Below are positions 18,341-25,770 of a stretch of 64,000 nt of DNA, piece by piece; position 1 is the first letter of the stretch, and every line of letters begins with the position of its first letter. Source of the stretch: Mordavella massiliensis (GTDB taxonomy: Bacteria > Bacillota > Clostridia > Lachnospirales > Lachnospiraceae). Under the pieces are notes generated by a model that was given only the letters and a program-made list of their open reading frames with translations, ran no database searches and was not told where the DNA came from. Position numbers and translations under genes: made by a program. Location of the stretch: NCBI RefSeq assembly GCF_016901695.1, contig NZ_JACJKS010000011.1:1-64000 (forward strand), given 5' to 3'.

Positions 18341-18445
18341 AGCAGTTCCTTGATTTTACGGGCTTTCTTGGGGTTTTCAAATTTTCAGTTCTTCCGAAAA
18401 ATGACTTACTACACCATTTTTACACCATTTCTACACCAATTTGCG

Positions 18446-18578
18446 CGAAAACTACGAGCCATGCAGGGACGAAATCGGGGTGCCTTTTGGGAGCTTGCTC
18501 ACATAAAGGCAGCTCCGGTTTTGGACCTATAAGGCGACAGCCGCGACTGAGCGAACTTGTTCGCGAAGTGCATGGCGA
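18446..18578. repeat. 133-bp tandem repeat B, structured
   Basis: Second copy of the unit at 18207, about 239 bp away. The outer stem here is CGGGGTGCCTTT / AAAGGCAGCTCCG, with the same GGGAGCTTGCTCAC loop as copy A. The GCGAAC-TT-GTTCGC hairpin is kept. Confidence 0.6.
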
Positions 18579-18614
18579 GTAGTTCTGCAATCATTCTTAA
18601 AGAAATCTGAGCCA

Positions 18615-19826
18615 TCACATAATCTGCACCAAATCCATCTTTGCAATCTCTCTTTCGATCCTGGACCGGTCTGTAATATGGTTATATACTTCCATCGTGA
18701 CACTGATATTCGCGTGTCCCATCACATACTGAACGACCTTCATATCCAGATCCGTCTCTGCCATTCTGGTACAGGCTGTATGTCTGAGAATGTGGGCGGA
18801 GATGTGCGGTAGCTCTTCTGGCTTTCTCCTCTCCCGCTTTGCCCGCTCATTTTCTTCCTCGTTATAAGCCTTCACAATATCCCGAAGAATAAAGTTCACG
18901 GTAGTGGGCATCATCGGACGTCCGCTCCTGCTCATAAATACGAAATTCGAAAGCCCTTCAATCTTCACATCCCTGGGAATCCCCATCTGAAAATTCAGCC
19001 GTCTCTGAGTCTCAAAGGCTTTTGCCACCATTTTGCTCATGGGAATCTCCCGGATCCCGGCTTCTGTCTTCGGCATGGTCACATGAAAATCACACCCGTC
19101 TCCATAGTTCTTGTAGATCAGCTGATGATTCACGTATACGGTCCGGGTCTTCAGATCTACGTCCTTCCAGGTAAGACCGATCAGTTCTCCACAGCGGAGT
19201 CCGGTTCCGATCATCACCTGCAAAAGCGGCAGATAGATATGGAATACCTCGCTGTTCTTAACATAGTTCAACAGATTTTTCTGCTGATCAAAGGACAGGG
19301 CGGTGCGTTTCTTTTCCGGTTCTCCATAATCTCCCAGCGTTCTCTTGGCCGGATTCTTCCGGATGATATCATCATCTACAGCCACCTCAAAGCTCGGTAA
19401 GATCATATTATGGAGAAACTTGATGGTACTGTGGGAATATTTCTGTTTACTCAGCTGGGAATAAAACAGGCGTACATGAGATGGTCTTACCTGTACCACT
19501 TTCATCTGTCCGAGTTCATTCCTCACAAGACTGTTCCACATCCTTCTGTAATTGGCCTGTGTACTCTCCGCCAGCTTTCTGGTATCCATGTGGATCTCAA
19601 ACAGGTCATTAAGAGTCATGTTCTTGCATTGGGTATCGGTCAGAATTCCTTCGCTCTGGTCTTTCTCAATCTCTTTTTCTTTTTTCCTGAGTTCAGCCAG
19701 ATCCGGAGAATAAACGGCCAGGCGTCTGCCGGTCCGTTCATCTTTATACCGGTACATATAGAGTCCATCCTTGCGCTGGGATTCCCCTGTCCTCAGATTT
19801 CTTCCTCTATTGTCTTTTCTTGCCAC
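18615..19826 (-). CDS. int: Tyrosine recombinase/integrase, Tn916 Int type
   Basis: 403 residues. An AP2-like arm-binding N-terminus (about 1-60, GLYMYRYKDERTGRR) and a SAM-like core-binding domain (about 70-165) precede the catalytic domain. Catalytic residues are visible: R211 in TGLRCGELIGLTW, H345 and R348 in HISAHILRHTACTR, H371 in MGHANISV, and nucleophile Y381 in MEVYNHI. All are present, so the enzyme should integrate and excise the element. It is the last gene of the int end, followed by the tandem structured repeats. It is close to Tn916/Tn1549 family integrases by motif. Confidence 0.93.
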   Translation of the reverse strand: MARKDNRGRNLRTGESQRKDGLYMYRYKDERTGRRLAVYSPDLAELRKKEKEIEKDQSEGILTDTQCKNMTLNDLFEIHMDTRKLAESTQANYRRMWNSLVRNELGQMKVVQVRPSHVRLFYSQLSKQKYSHSTIKFLHNMILPSFEVAVDDDIIRKNPAKRTLGDYGEPEKKRTALSFDQQKNLLNYVKNSEVFHIYLPLLQVMIGTGLRCGELIGLTWKDVDLKTRTVYVNHQLIYKNYGDGCDFHVTMPKTEAGIREIPMSKMVAKAFETQRRLNFQMGIPRDVKIEGLSNFVFMSRSGRPMMPTTVNFILRDIVKAYNEEENERAKRERRKPEELPHISAHILRHTACTRMAETDLDMKVVQYVMGHANISVTMEVYNHITDRSRIEREIAKMDLVQIM

Positions 19827-19933
19827 AAAACCATTCCTTTCTCTATTTCCACACCTCCCTGTTGTAGGGAATGGTCTTGTCCTGTCTATGAAAAGTATAG
19901 CACAAAACCACCCCCACTCACATCCGTGTTCCT

Positions 19934-20128
19934 CTATTCCGCTATTGCTTCCAGGTATTTTTCCACTTTCTGTACGGAATACAATACTCGGCGGCCGATG
20001 GTGATCCGGGCTCCCGCATCTTCCGCAATCTTCCTTGCAGTCATCTGTCCGCAGGAAAGCATAGCGGCCAGACCTTCAATATCCACTGCCAGACGGCAGT
20101 TGCTCTCTCTTTCTTTTGTCTGTCTCAT
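19934..20128 (-). CDS. xis: Excisionase-type small DNA-binding protein
   Basis: 64 residues with the excisionase/MerR-like wHTH pattern: LAVDIEGLAAMLSCGQMTAR, AEDAGARITIGRRVLYSVQK, VEKYLEAIAE. It begins directly after the stop of the dnaC-like gene and precedes int, the standard Xis position. Xis bends DNA at the element ends and favours excision. Confidence 0.85.
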   Translation of the reverse strand: MRQTKERESNCRLAVDIEGLAAMLSCGQMTARKIAEDAGARITIGRRVLYSVQKVEKYLEAIAE

Positions 20129-20983
20129 TTACCTCATCTCCTCCTTTATTCTTTTCTGCATCCGCCCCAGCTTTTCCTGAGCCGTACGTTTTCGAAAACT
20201 CTCACCTTTAAACTGAACCGGCACGCACATCTCCAGCAACCGGTCATAAATCCTGGCATGTGCTATATCCTGCGGATTCTTTAACTCCTGCAGTGTCAGA
20301 TTGGTCGTCGCAATCAGGGGCTTCCCGCTCCGATATCTGCCATCGATCACCGCATAGATCTGTTCCAGTCCGTACTCTGTCCCCCGCTCCATTCCAAAAT
20401 CATCCAGAATCAGCAACGGAACTCTGCACAGATTTTTTATGTATGTATTCTTCTCTGAAAAATTAGCAAACAGATCATTCAGCACTTCCGCAAAATTGTT
20501 CATACGTACTTCTATCTCCTGTTCCAACAGTGCATTGGCAATACAACCCGCCAGAAAACTTTTCCCGGTTCCCACTGCTCCCCAGAAGAGGTAGCCTGTA
20601 TTTTCCGCCTTCATTGTTTCCCAGTCTTTCACATAAAGCTTTGCAAGCACGGTATTTTCGGAAAGTCCCTTATCATTCTTAAATGTCCATTCCTTCATGG
20701 ATCTATCCGAGAAACAATGTTCCTTCAATTCTCTGACTACAGCTTCATGACGCTGCTGTTCCCGGTACTGTTCCTCCTCTTTTCTCTTTTGTCTCCGGCA
20801 CTCACATTCACGCGGATGTTTTTTTATTCCCAAAACTCCGACTTTTTCCTGATCGAAATAAGCCTCCTTCGGTTCATGGCATTGTCCACAATACAGAAGC
20901 CCGTCTTCTCCGATGTAATCCTCCCTGGTTCTTTCTCCAGGCTGCATCATGATCTTTACTGTTTCTTCTACCATCTTGTTCAT
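20129..20983 (-). CDS. DnaC/IstB-like AAA ATPase (element replication)
   Basis: 284 residues. The N-terminal part has a zinc-ribbon-like set CGQC...CECRRQK (32-63). The ATPase core has Walker A GAVGTGKSF (135-143), Walker B LLILDDFG (190-197) and sensor motif IATTNLT. DnaC-type proteins load replicative helicase. On integrative elements they pair with a RepA-like initiator, which is the gene just upstream (4-bp overlap). The excisionase gene follows directly. Confidence 0.85.
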   Translation of the reverse strand: MNKMVEETVKIMMQPGERTREDYIGEDGLLYCGQCHEPKEAYFDQEKVGVLGIKKHPRECECRRQKRKEEEQYREQQRHEAVVRELKEHCFSDRSMKEWTFKNDKGLSENTVLAKLYVKDWETMKAENTGYLFWGAVGTGKSFLAGCIANALLEQEIEVRMNNFAEVLNDLFANFSEKNTYIKNLCRVPLLILDDFGMERGTEYGLEQIYAVIDGRYRSGKPLIATTNLTLQELKNPQDIAHARIYDRLLEMCVPVQFKGESFRKRTAQEKLGRMQKRIKEEMR

Positions 20984-21726
20984 AGACTGTCCTCCTCACT
21001 GCAGGTATAATCCGGAATGTTTTTTACCGGGCCTGACCGTTCTGCCCATCTTCTCAAGGTAACAGCATGATCAGCATATTGCTTTCCACTGGAACGCATA
21101 TAGCTGGACAGCTCCTCGATCAGCCTGTCTATTTCCCGGATCTCCTGTTTCAATTCTCCATATTCTGTTTCGGAGAGAAACACATTGTGATATTCGCCAT
21201 AGGCAGAGCGCGCCTCTCTCTCTTTATTTGTTTGACTATATATCAAGTAACTATTATTTAAGTAATTAGGGGATACTTTTCTATCCCTCACAGGGACAGG
21301 TTTCTTTCCCTCATAAGTATCATTTTCTTTCCCTTTGAGGGACACTTTTCTATCCTTCACAGGGAAACTTTTCTTTCCCTCTGCCGGGATTTTGATATAC
21401 AGCAGATTCGGTTTTGAAAATCCCTGTTTTTTTCTCACCAGAAGTCCGGCTTCTTCCAGTTCATTCAATGCCTTTTTTACAGTCATGTGACTCTTTCTAA
21501 GATCGTCAGCCAGATAAGCAATGGGATAAACCACAAAAATGTGGCCTTCCTCATCCTTCCACCCTGTCTTCCTAGAAAGACTCGCCCGATCCAGCAACAG
21601 AGCATACAGGACCTTGGCTGTCTGAGTCAGATCCATCCCCAGCAGAAACCGTGGGTAAGGAAGATATACCGGAATCTGGGTCTGATCCGTCATGTATACC
21701 ATCTGATCTTTATTCTTCACATCCAT
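20980..21726 (-). CDS. RepA N-terminal/DnaD-like replication initiator
   Basis: 248 residues from the ATG at 21726. The winged-helix initiator pattern is plain: VYLPYPRFLLGMDLTQTAKV, LYALLLDRASLSRK, then VYPIAYLADDLRKSHMTVKK and LNELEEAGLLVRKKQG. The middle holds a curious near-repeat of KKSFPVKDRKVSLKGKEND and KKPVPVRDRKVSPNYLNN, so a short segment has duplicated. The C-terminus is helical. It overlaps the end of the small Cys-rich gene upstream and the dnaC-like gene downstream. The exact start is uncertain, as no strong ribosome site fits; a start at 21702 is possible. Confidence 0.8.
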   Translation of the reverse strand: MDVKNKDQMVYMTDQTQIPVYLPYPRFLLGMDLTQTAKVLYALLLDRASLSRKTGWKDEEGHIFVVYPIAYLADDLRKSHMTVKKALNELEEAGLLVRKKQGFSKPNLLYIKIPAEGKKSFPVKDRKVSLKGKENDTYEGKKPVPVRDRKVSPNYLNNSYLIYSQTNKEREARSAYGEYHNVFLSETEYGELKQEIREIDRLIEELSSYMRSSGKQYADHAVTLRRWAERSGPVKNIPDYTCSEEDSL

Positions 21727-21919
21727 CCTTTTGTTTCTGTCTGATCTTCCGCCGACGGCTTCGCTTGGATTCATAGCAGGGGCAACAGACAATCACAGTC
21801 CGGAAACTCTGCTTGCAGTCTCCGACACATTTCCGACAGGTGTCGTTGTGAGTGATCCGCCCTCTTTCATTGAGAAAAAAGGCCAGTTCCTGTTTTCTTT
21901 TCTTGCTCATTCTCGGCAC
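21710..21919 (-). CDS. Small Cys-rich mobile-element protein
   Basis: 69 residues from the GTG at 21919, which lies 7 bases after AAGGAGG; the in-frame ATG at 21925 is too close to the ribosome site. The sequence has CRKCVGDCKQSF and VIVCCPCYESKRS, so five or six cysteines could bind a metal. Similar short proteins (KKRKQELAFFLNE) recur next to repA in Lachnospiraceae elements. The function is unknown. Confidence 0.7.
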   Translation of the reverse strand: MPRMSKKRKQELAFFLNERGRITHNDTCRKCVGDCKQSFRTVIVCCPCYESKRSRRRKIRQKQKDGCEE

Positions 21920-21973
21920 AGACATTCCTCCTTCCTGCCATCCTGACAGTGCCCGGTACAGGACAGCGAAATA

Positions 21974-22104
21974 TGGTCACGTTTCGGTATCTTTTTTTGC
22001 ATTTTTTGCCCTTTACACCAGGCTTTTTTGACCTCAAATATATTTGCCTGGGGTTTCTCTTGTCTGGCAGTCAAAAATGCAGTTTGGTCGTGTTTCGGTA
22101 TCAT
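21974..22104. repeat. Two direct copies of GGTC(A/G)(C/T)GTTTCGGTATC
   Basis: The copies at about 21974-21990 and 22087-22103 differ at two positions and are 113 bp apart. They lie in the gap between mobC and the small Cys-rich gene, where a relaxase gene would be expected. They could be iterons or a deletion scar. Confidence 0.4.
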
Positions 22105-22129
22105 TTTGGAACAATTCATCTGGACTACT

Positions 22130-22516
22130 TTACCTGCGACGATAATCCCGTTCAAAATCCCCTGCCATCTTCAACACTTCTTCCCTGAGTGCGAACAATT
22201 CCGCGATGCAGTGACGGATTTCATCTTCCATAGCCAACGAACGTTCCCCGCCCGTATTGAAGTATCGTGCGATCTGATTCAGGTTCACGCCGATTTTTCC
22301 ATACTCGCCTACCAACCTTCGGAGTTCTTCCATATCGACGACTACTTCTACCCGATGCACGATCTCCTTTTCCACCAAAAGTTTCCGCAGGCATTCGGAT
22401 CTGGACACCCCCAGGATCTCTGCTTTCCTGTCCAGAAGTTCCAGCTCAATATCGGACAGCCGGACTCCGACAAAATGCGGGTGGTTCAGTTCCCGGTCTA
22501 ATCTCTTTTTTCTCAT
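22130..22516 (-). CDS. mobC: MobC-like relaxosome protein
   Basis: 128 residues. A ribbon-helix-helix N-terminus (HFVGVRLSDIELELLDRKAE, LGVSRSECLRKLL) is followed by the MobC signature YGKIGVNLNQIARYFNTGG. MobC helps a relaxase open the oriT. No relaxase gene follows; the next 200 bp hold only an unassignable short frame and two direct repeats. An oriT-like region lies upstream, where MobC would act. The ATG has an AGGAGG site. Confidence 0.85.
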   Translation of the reverse strand: MRKKRLDRELNHPHFVGVRLSDIELELLDRKAEILGVSRSECLRKLLVEKEIVHRVEVVVDMEELRRLVGEYGKIGVNLNQIARYFNTGGERSLAMEDEIRHCIAELFALREEVLKMAGDFERDYRRR

Positions 22517-22559
22517 GGCTCCTCCTTTCTTCTCTTTTCTGTTACTTTAGTAACATCAC

Positions 22560-22830
22560 AAATTGGAGAACCGGCAGTCCTGCCGGAATCTTCCTTTTGT
22601 GCTGCGTCCCACTTTCCAGTGGACGCCAATATCTGTCAGATCGGCAGATCATCGAGGGTATGGGGAATCGAAATCCCAAGCAAGAGCCCTACACAGGAAA
22701 ACACGATAGTGTATTACGGGGTGGATCTTGCTCTGGGAAAATCCCCATCAAGAGCTCAACCTGTAAGTTAGAGGATTGCCAGAAATGGCATAACCGCTTA
22801 ACACGGGTGGATCTTGCCCTATAATATCTA
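22560..22830. other. oriT-like region with hairpins and paired GGTGGATCTTGC boxes
   Basis: Hairpins CCGGCAG-TC-CTGCCGG and GTCCCACT/AGTGGAC lie near mobC. The 12-mer GGTGGATCTTGC occurs at 22721 and 22806, each followed by (T/C)CT. Position upstream of mobC and the paired boxes suggest a transfer origin with a nick near TTGC/CCT. No homologue is available here to confirm it. Confidence 0.4.
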
Positions 22831-22831
22831 C

Positions 22832-23030
22832 CCCCTCACTTAACGTAACCGGGAGCGGCCATTATACAGGGTCAAAAAGAATTAAATTTTATTCTTATCA
22901 ACCAGATCCGCTCTTATCTTTTTTGTTCTTTAAAGATCCCCTCACTTAACCCAATCGTCAGAGACAGAAATACAAGGAGATTCGAAAATCTTTTTAATTT
23001 TCTGCTTCAAAAAATATTTCCCCTCACTTA
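22832..23030. repeat. Three CCCCTCACTTA direct repeats
   Basis: Exact 11-mers at 22832-22842, 22938-22948 and 23020-23030, spaced 106 and 82 bp. They sit in a gene-free stretch beside the oriT-like region and may be initiator or relaxosome binding sites. Confidence 0.5.
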
Positions 23031-23089
23031 TAGAACGGAAATCCGAGGATTATACAGTGTTTGGAGACAAAATTTTTAATAAAGTGCAT

Positions 23090-23124
23090 AAAAAAACATC
23101 CCGTCTTTTTTGACCGGATGCCAG
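23090..23124 (-). terminator. Terminator of the 117-residue hypothetical gene
   Basis: On the minus strand CATCCGGTC-AAAAAA-GACGGGATG is followed by TTTTTTT, about 55 bp beyond the stop. Confidence 0.75.
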
Positions 23125-23177
23125 ATTTTAATTCATAGATTTCTGTTATAAAAAATAGCCACCAGATTTTCCGGCAG

Positions 23178-23531
23178 CTATTCGCATGTTAAATCATCAC
23201 CATATTCATTTTTTATTCTTTCGCACAATCGATTCCAGCTTTCTTCTTCCTCCTCTGGAGTTCTTTCCGGCAATACCACATCCTTTATATCTTCATCGAT
23301 AGCTTTTACGTATTTATCCATTAAATCCGGATACTCATCCAACAACCTTTCGAACAGTTTATAAAGTCCCCATTCCGTACACTTAGCCAAACATGAAGAA
23401 AAAAGTTCCATTGTCATTGGCTTTTGCTTATCGATCGCCGCTAGCTCATCTTCGGAAAACTTGAATGTTGTAATAAGAAATTCCTCAAAATTATGTTTTT
23501 CTTTGTTGGATAGCTCATCATATTTTTTCAT
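23178..23531 (-). CDS. Hypothetical acidic protein
   Basis: 117 residues, soluble, rich in Glu/Asp/Lys, with helical stretches (ELSNKEKHNFEEFLITTFKF). I recognise no family. It has its own terminator and faces away from a small XRE regulator, sharing a 107-bp divergent control region. It could be an antitoxin-like or anti-regulator partner, but nothing in the sequence proves that. Confidence 0.6.
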   Translation of the reverse strand: MKKYDELSNKEKHNFEEFLITTFKFSEDELAAIDKQKPMTMELFSSCLAKCTEWGLYKLFERLLDEYPDLMDKYVKAIDEDIKDVVLPERTPEEEEESWNRLCERIKNEYGDDLTCE

Positions 23532-23638
23532 CCCAGCTCTCCCTCCATATACCTCTATTATAGATACATTTTTCAGTATAGTAAACCATTATTTTTACCA
23601 TGATAATGATTATATTACAAACTGGGAAGTGAGCAGAA

Positions 23639-23839
23639 ATGATAAACTATTCTCCATTGTGGGAAACCATGCGCCAACGGGATGTCTCCACCTATACACT
23701 GATTCATAAGTATGGTATCAATCCCCGGACGATCAATAATTTAAAACATAATAAGTCCATTACTATGTTTACACTGGAAAGGCTTTGTGAGATTTTAAAT
23801 TGTGAACCGAATGATATTATCAGATTTGAGAAAGAATAA
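23639..23839 (+). CDS. Small XRE/Cro-type regulator
   Basis: 66 residues, almost entirely a helix-turn-helix: LWETMRQRDVSTYTLIHKYG, INPRTINNLKHNKSITMFTL, ERLCEILNCEPNDIIRFEKE. These YozG-like proteins often repress their own element. GGGAAG precedes the ATG. A terminator hairpin starts at the stop codon. It may regulate the divergent hypothetical gene or element maintenance. Confidence 0.85.
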   Translation: MINYSPLWETMRQRDVSTYTLIHKYGINPRTINNLKHNKSITMFTLERLCEILNCEPNDIIRFEKE

Positions 23840-23870
23840 AAGCTACTGGGACATTGTCATCCAGTAGCTT
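23839..23870 (+). terminator. Hairpin terminator after the small regulator
   Basis: AAGCTACTGG / CCAGTAGCTT stem with a 10-base loop, then ATATTTAT. The T-run is imperfect. Confidence 0.6.
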
Positions 23871-24006
23871 ATATTTATCGAAAAGAAGAAGAAAAATGTT
23901 TTAATGCATCTCACCAAGCTAAATCTATAAATTTATTGGTCATAGAGATTTTATTGGTCATGATTTTACTTAATGCAAATTATTTCTATCGTCTTAGCTA
24001 TTACAT

Positions 24007-25020
24007 CTATTCTTCACTATTGTTTACAACCCAAATCTTTTTGAGGGGAATCAATTCTTTGATTTCATCATCCATTTGGTCATAGTATCTCAAAAACTCC
24101 TCGATAATTTCTTTATGAGTCCAAAGACGTATCTCAAAAAATTGTTTGGCTATTTCGTTGATGACCGAAGATTTAAACCCGCTCCACGACACCAACAAAC
24201 CATAGTCGGCATTGAAGTTTTTCATCACGCCGCCCAGTTGATCCAGTACTATCCGATCCACAGGCACATCCGTAGACTTAACCTGAACACAGATTTTAGG
24301 ACTACCAAAGCCAAGTGTACCAGCAGAAGCCAGAATATCCACACCTTTATCCGGCCCAGCCGGACTAACGTATGTAGTGAACCCTTTTGCACGGAGAATT
24401 GCATCTACAATTCTTGCTAAGCCATGCCCTTTGGTCTTTTGGATTATCAGATTTGTAATAACCCCTAAAGCTTCATTTTCAATATCGCGGACTTCTTCAT
24501 CATTCTGTAACTCCTGAAGAGTGATTTTGGGTACTTTCTTTCCCTGCTTATGTGCACTAATGACCGCTTTAATGCGATCTTCCTGTTTGATGCGACAAAT
24601 CGTCATAAAGGCGCCAAAGGAATATAGGATATCCTGATCAAAAGCCGTGCGAGGAATGTCACAGGCAAACCACTCTACTTGATGTGCATGATAGTAGGGA
24701 TTGTTATTGTTGGGCAAGAATTCATAATCACCTGTGATCTTGCCAAAATGAATTACCGGCTTGATCTTGCTTGGTAAAACCACAATTTCTCCCTTCTTCA
24801 TCTCATGAGCGAATGGCCATACCTGACTTGCCCAGTTCATTGCTGTTTTGACCTTTACATCTACGTTGTTGTCCACGAAATACTGTTGCAAATCTTGTTT
24901 AGTGTGGAACTGCATGATTGATTCAGCTAAATTGTCCCAAGTACAGTATACTCTACTGTCCTCAAGAAATTTGTTCTCAAACTCGCCGTATCGTCCGGCA
25001 CGACATAACCACATCGACAT
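24007..25020 (-). CDS. Mrr-like restriction endonuclease
   Basis: 337 residues. The C-terminal half carries the Mrr-type PD-(D/E)xK nuclease: D228 in GPDKGVDILAS, then Q246-V-K248 in KICVQVKS. The N-terminal part (about 1-170; LCRAGRYGEFENKF, GEIVVLP) resembles the DNA-base-sensing module of 'restriction system proteins'. Mrr enzymes cut DNA carrying foreign modification. It is the last gene of the long R-M operon, 19 bp after the YgjP-like gene, so type I and type IV-like restriction are encoded together. Confidence 0.85.
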   Translation of the reverse strand: MSMWLCRAGRYGEFENKFLEDSRVYCTWDNLAESIMQFHTKQDLQQYFVDNNVDVKVKTAMNWASQVWPFAHEMKKGEIVVLPSKIKPVIHFGKITGDYEFLPNNNNPYYHAHQVEWFACDIPRTAFDQDILYSFGAFMTICRIKQEDRIKAVISAHKQGKKVPKITLQELQNDEEVRDIENEALGVITNLIIQKTKGHGLARIVDAILRAKGFTTYVSPAGPDKGVDILASAGTLGFGSPKICVQVKSTDVPVDRIVLDQLGGVMKNFNADYGLLVSWSGFKSSVINEIAKQFFEIRLWTHKEIIEEFLRYYDQMDDEIKELIPLKKIWVVNNSEE

Positions 25021-25039
25021 TATTTTCCCTCCCTATAGC

Positions 25040-25765
25040 TCACAGCCAAAATGTTGCACTGCGATCCAAAATAGTTTTACGTTCTTTCCAATCAGGCATT
25101 AACATAACCAAGAAACCATAAAAATGCTTTGAGTGATTTGGATGAATAAAATGACAGAACTCGTGCATCACCACATATTCGATACAGTTTCGTGGTGCTT
25201 CCAATAAACGTTTATTCAATGTAATAACTCCTTTTTTTGCCAAGCAAGATCCCCACCGCGTTTCCATATCCCGAATTCTCAAAGTTGGCATGGACACTCC
25301 ATATTTTTGAAATATCGGGTAGATTTCTAAAATAATCTCGCCGAAAATAGCTCGACACTGCTCATCCAAGTAACGTGTCACCATCCTTTTCTTTTTTTCA
25401 TAATCATCCGGGTTTTTCACGCAGAGGTACAGATAAATCCCATTTGATGAAATTGTTTCTTGTACATTTCTCTCCACTTTCAGTCGAACTCCTCTTCCCA
25501 ACAGATAAAACGTCTCTCCACTGACATATTGCTTGGGCTGAGGAGCATACTGCGCCATCTCGCGAAACTTTCTTTGTGCCGACCAAATATAATTTCCTTT
25601 GCTCTCCACAAAATCATCAACCTTTTCGGCTGGGATATCTGAATTTGCTGAAACATAAACCGTGCAATCTTTATGAATCCGCAGATTAAGATTTTTCACC
25701 ATCTTCCGCTCCAGCATGTAGTGAATTTCGTTATTTTCATATAAAACAGTTCTTTCTTGGACCAT
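25040..25765 (-). CDS. YgjP-like (DUF45) SprT-type metallopeptidase
   Basis: 241 residues from the ATG at 25765. The AGGAGG for this start lies inside the last codons of hsdR, so translation is coupled. A zinc-protease motif HEFCH is at 201-205, followed by HPNHSKHF and a C-terminal WKERK. The conserved TRWGSC (about 169-174) is typical of the YgjP family. These peptidases are very often found beside hsdR of type I R-M systems, where they may control or process subunits. That role is known only from association. Confidence 0.85.
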   Translation of the reverse strand: MVQERTVLYENNEIHYMLERKMVKNLNLRIHKDCTVYVSANSDIPAEKVDDFVESKGNYIWSAQRKFREMAQYAPQPKQYVSGETFYLLGRGVRLKVERNVQETISSNGIYLYLCVKNPDDYEKKKRMVTRYLDEQCRAIFGEIILEIYPIFQKYGVSMPTLRIRDMETRWGSCLAKKGVITLNKRLLEAPRNCIEYVVMHEFCHFIHPNHSKHFYGFLVMLMPDWKERKTILDRSATFWL

Positions 25766-25770
25766 TGATG

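Noticed and set aside
21907-22155. 82-codon frame after mobC as the relaxase
   Set aside because: Far too short, no relaxase Tyr or His triad motif, and its start has no ribosome site.
22640-22700. tRNA-like GGAATCGAAATCCC stretch
   Set aside because: No acceptor stem, anticodon arm or D arm can be built around it; it is part of the oriT-like hairpins. No tRNA or rRNA gene was found in the window.
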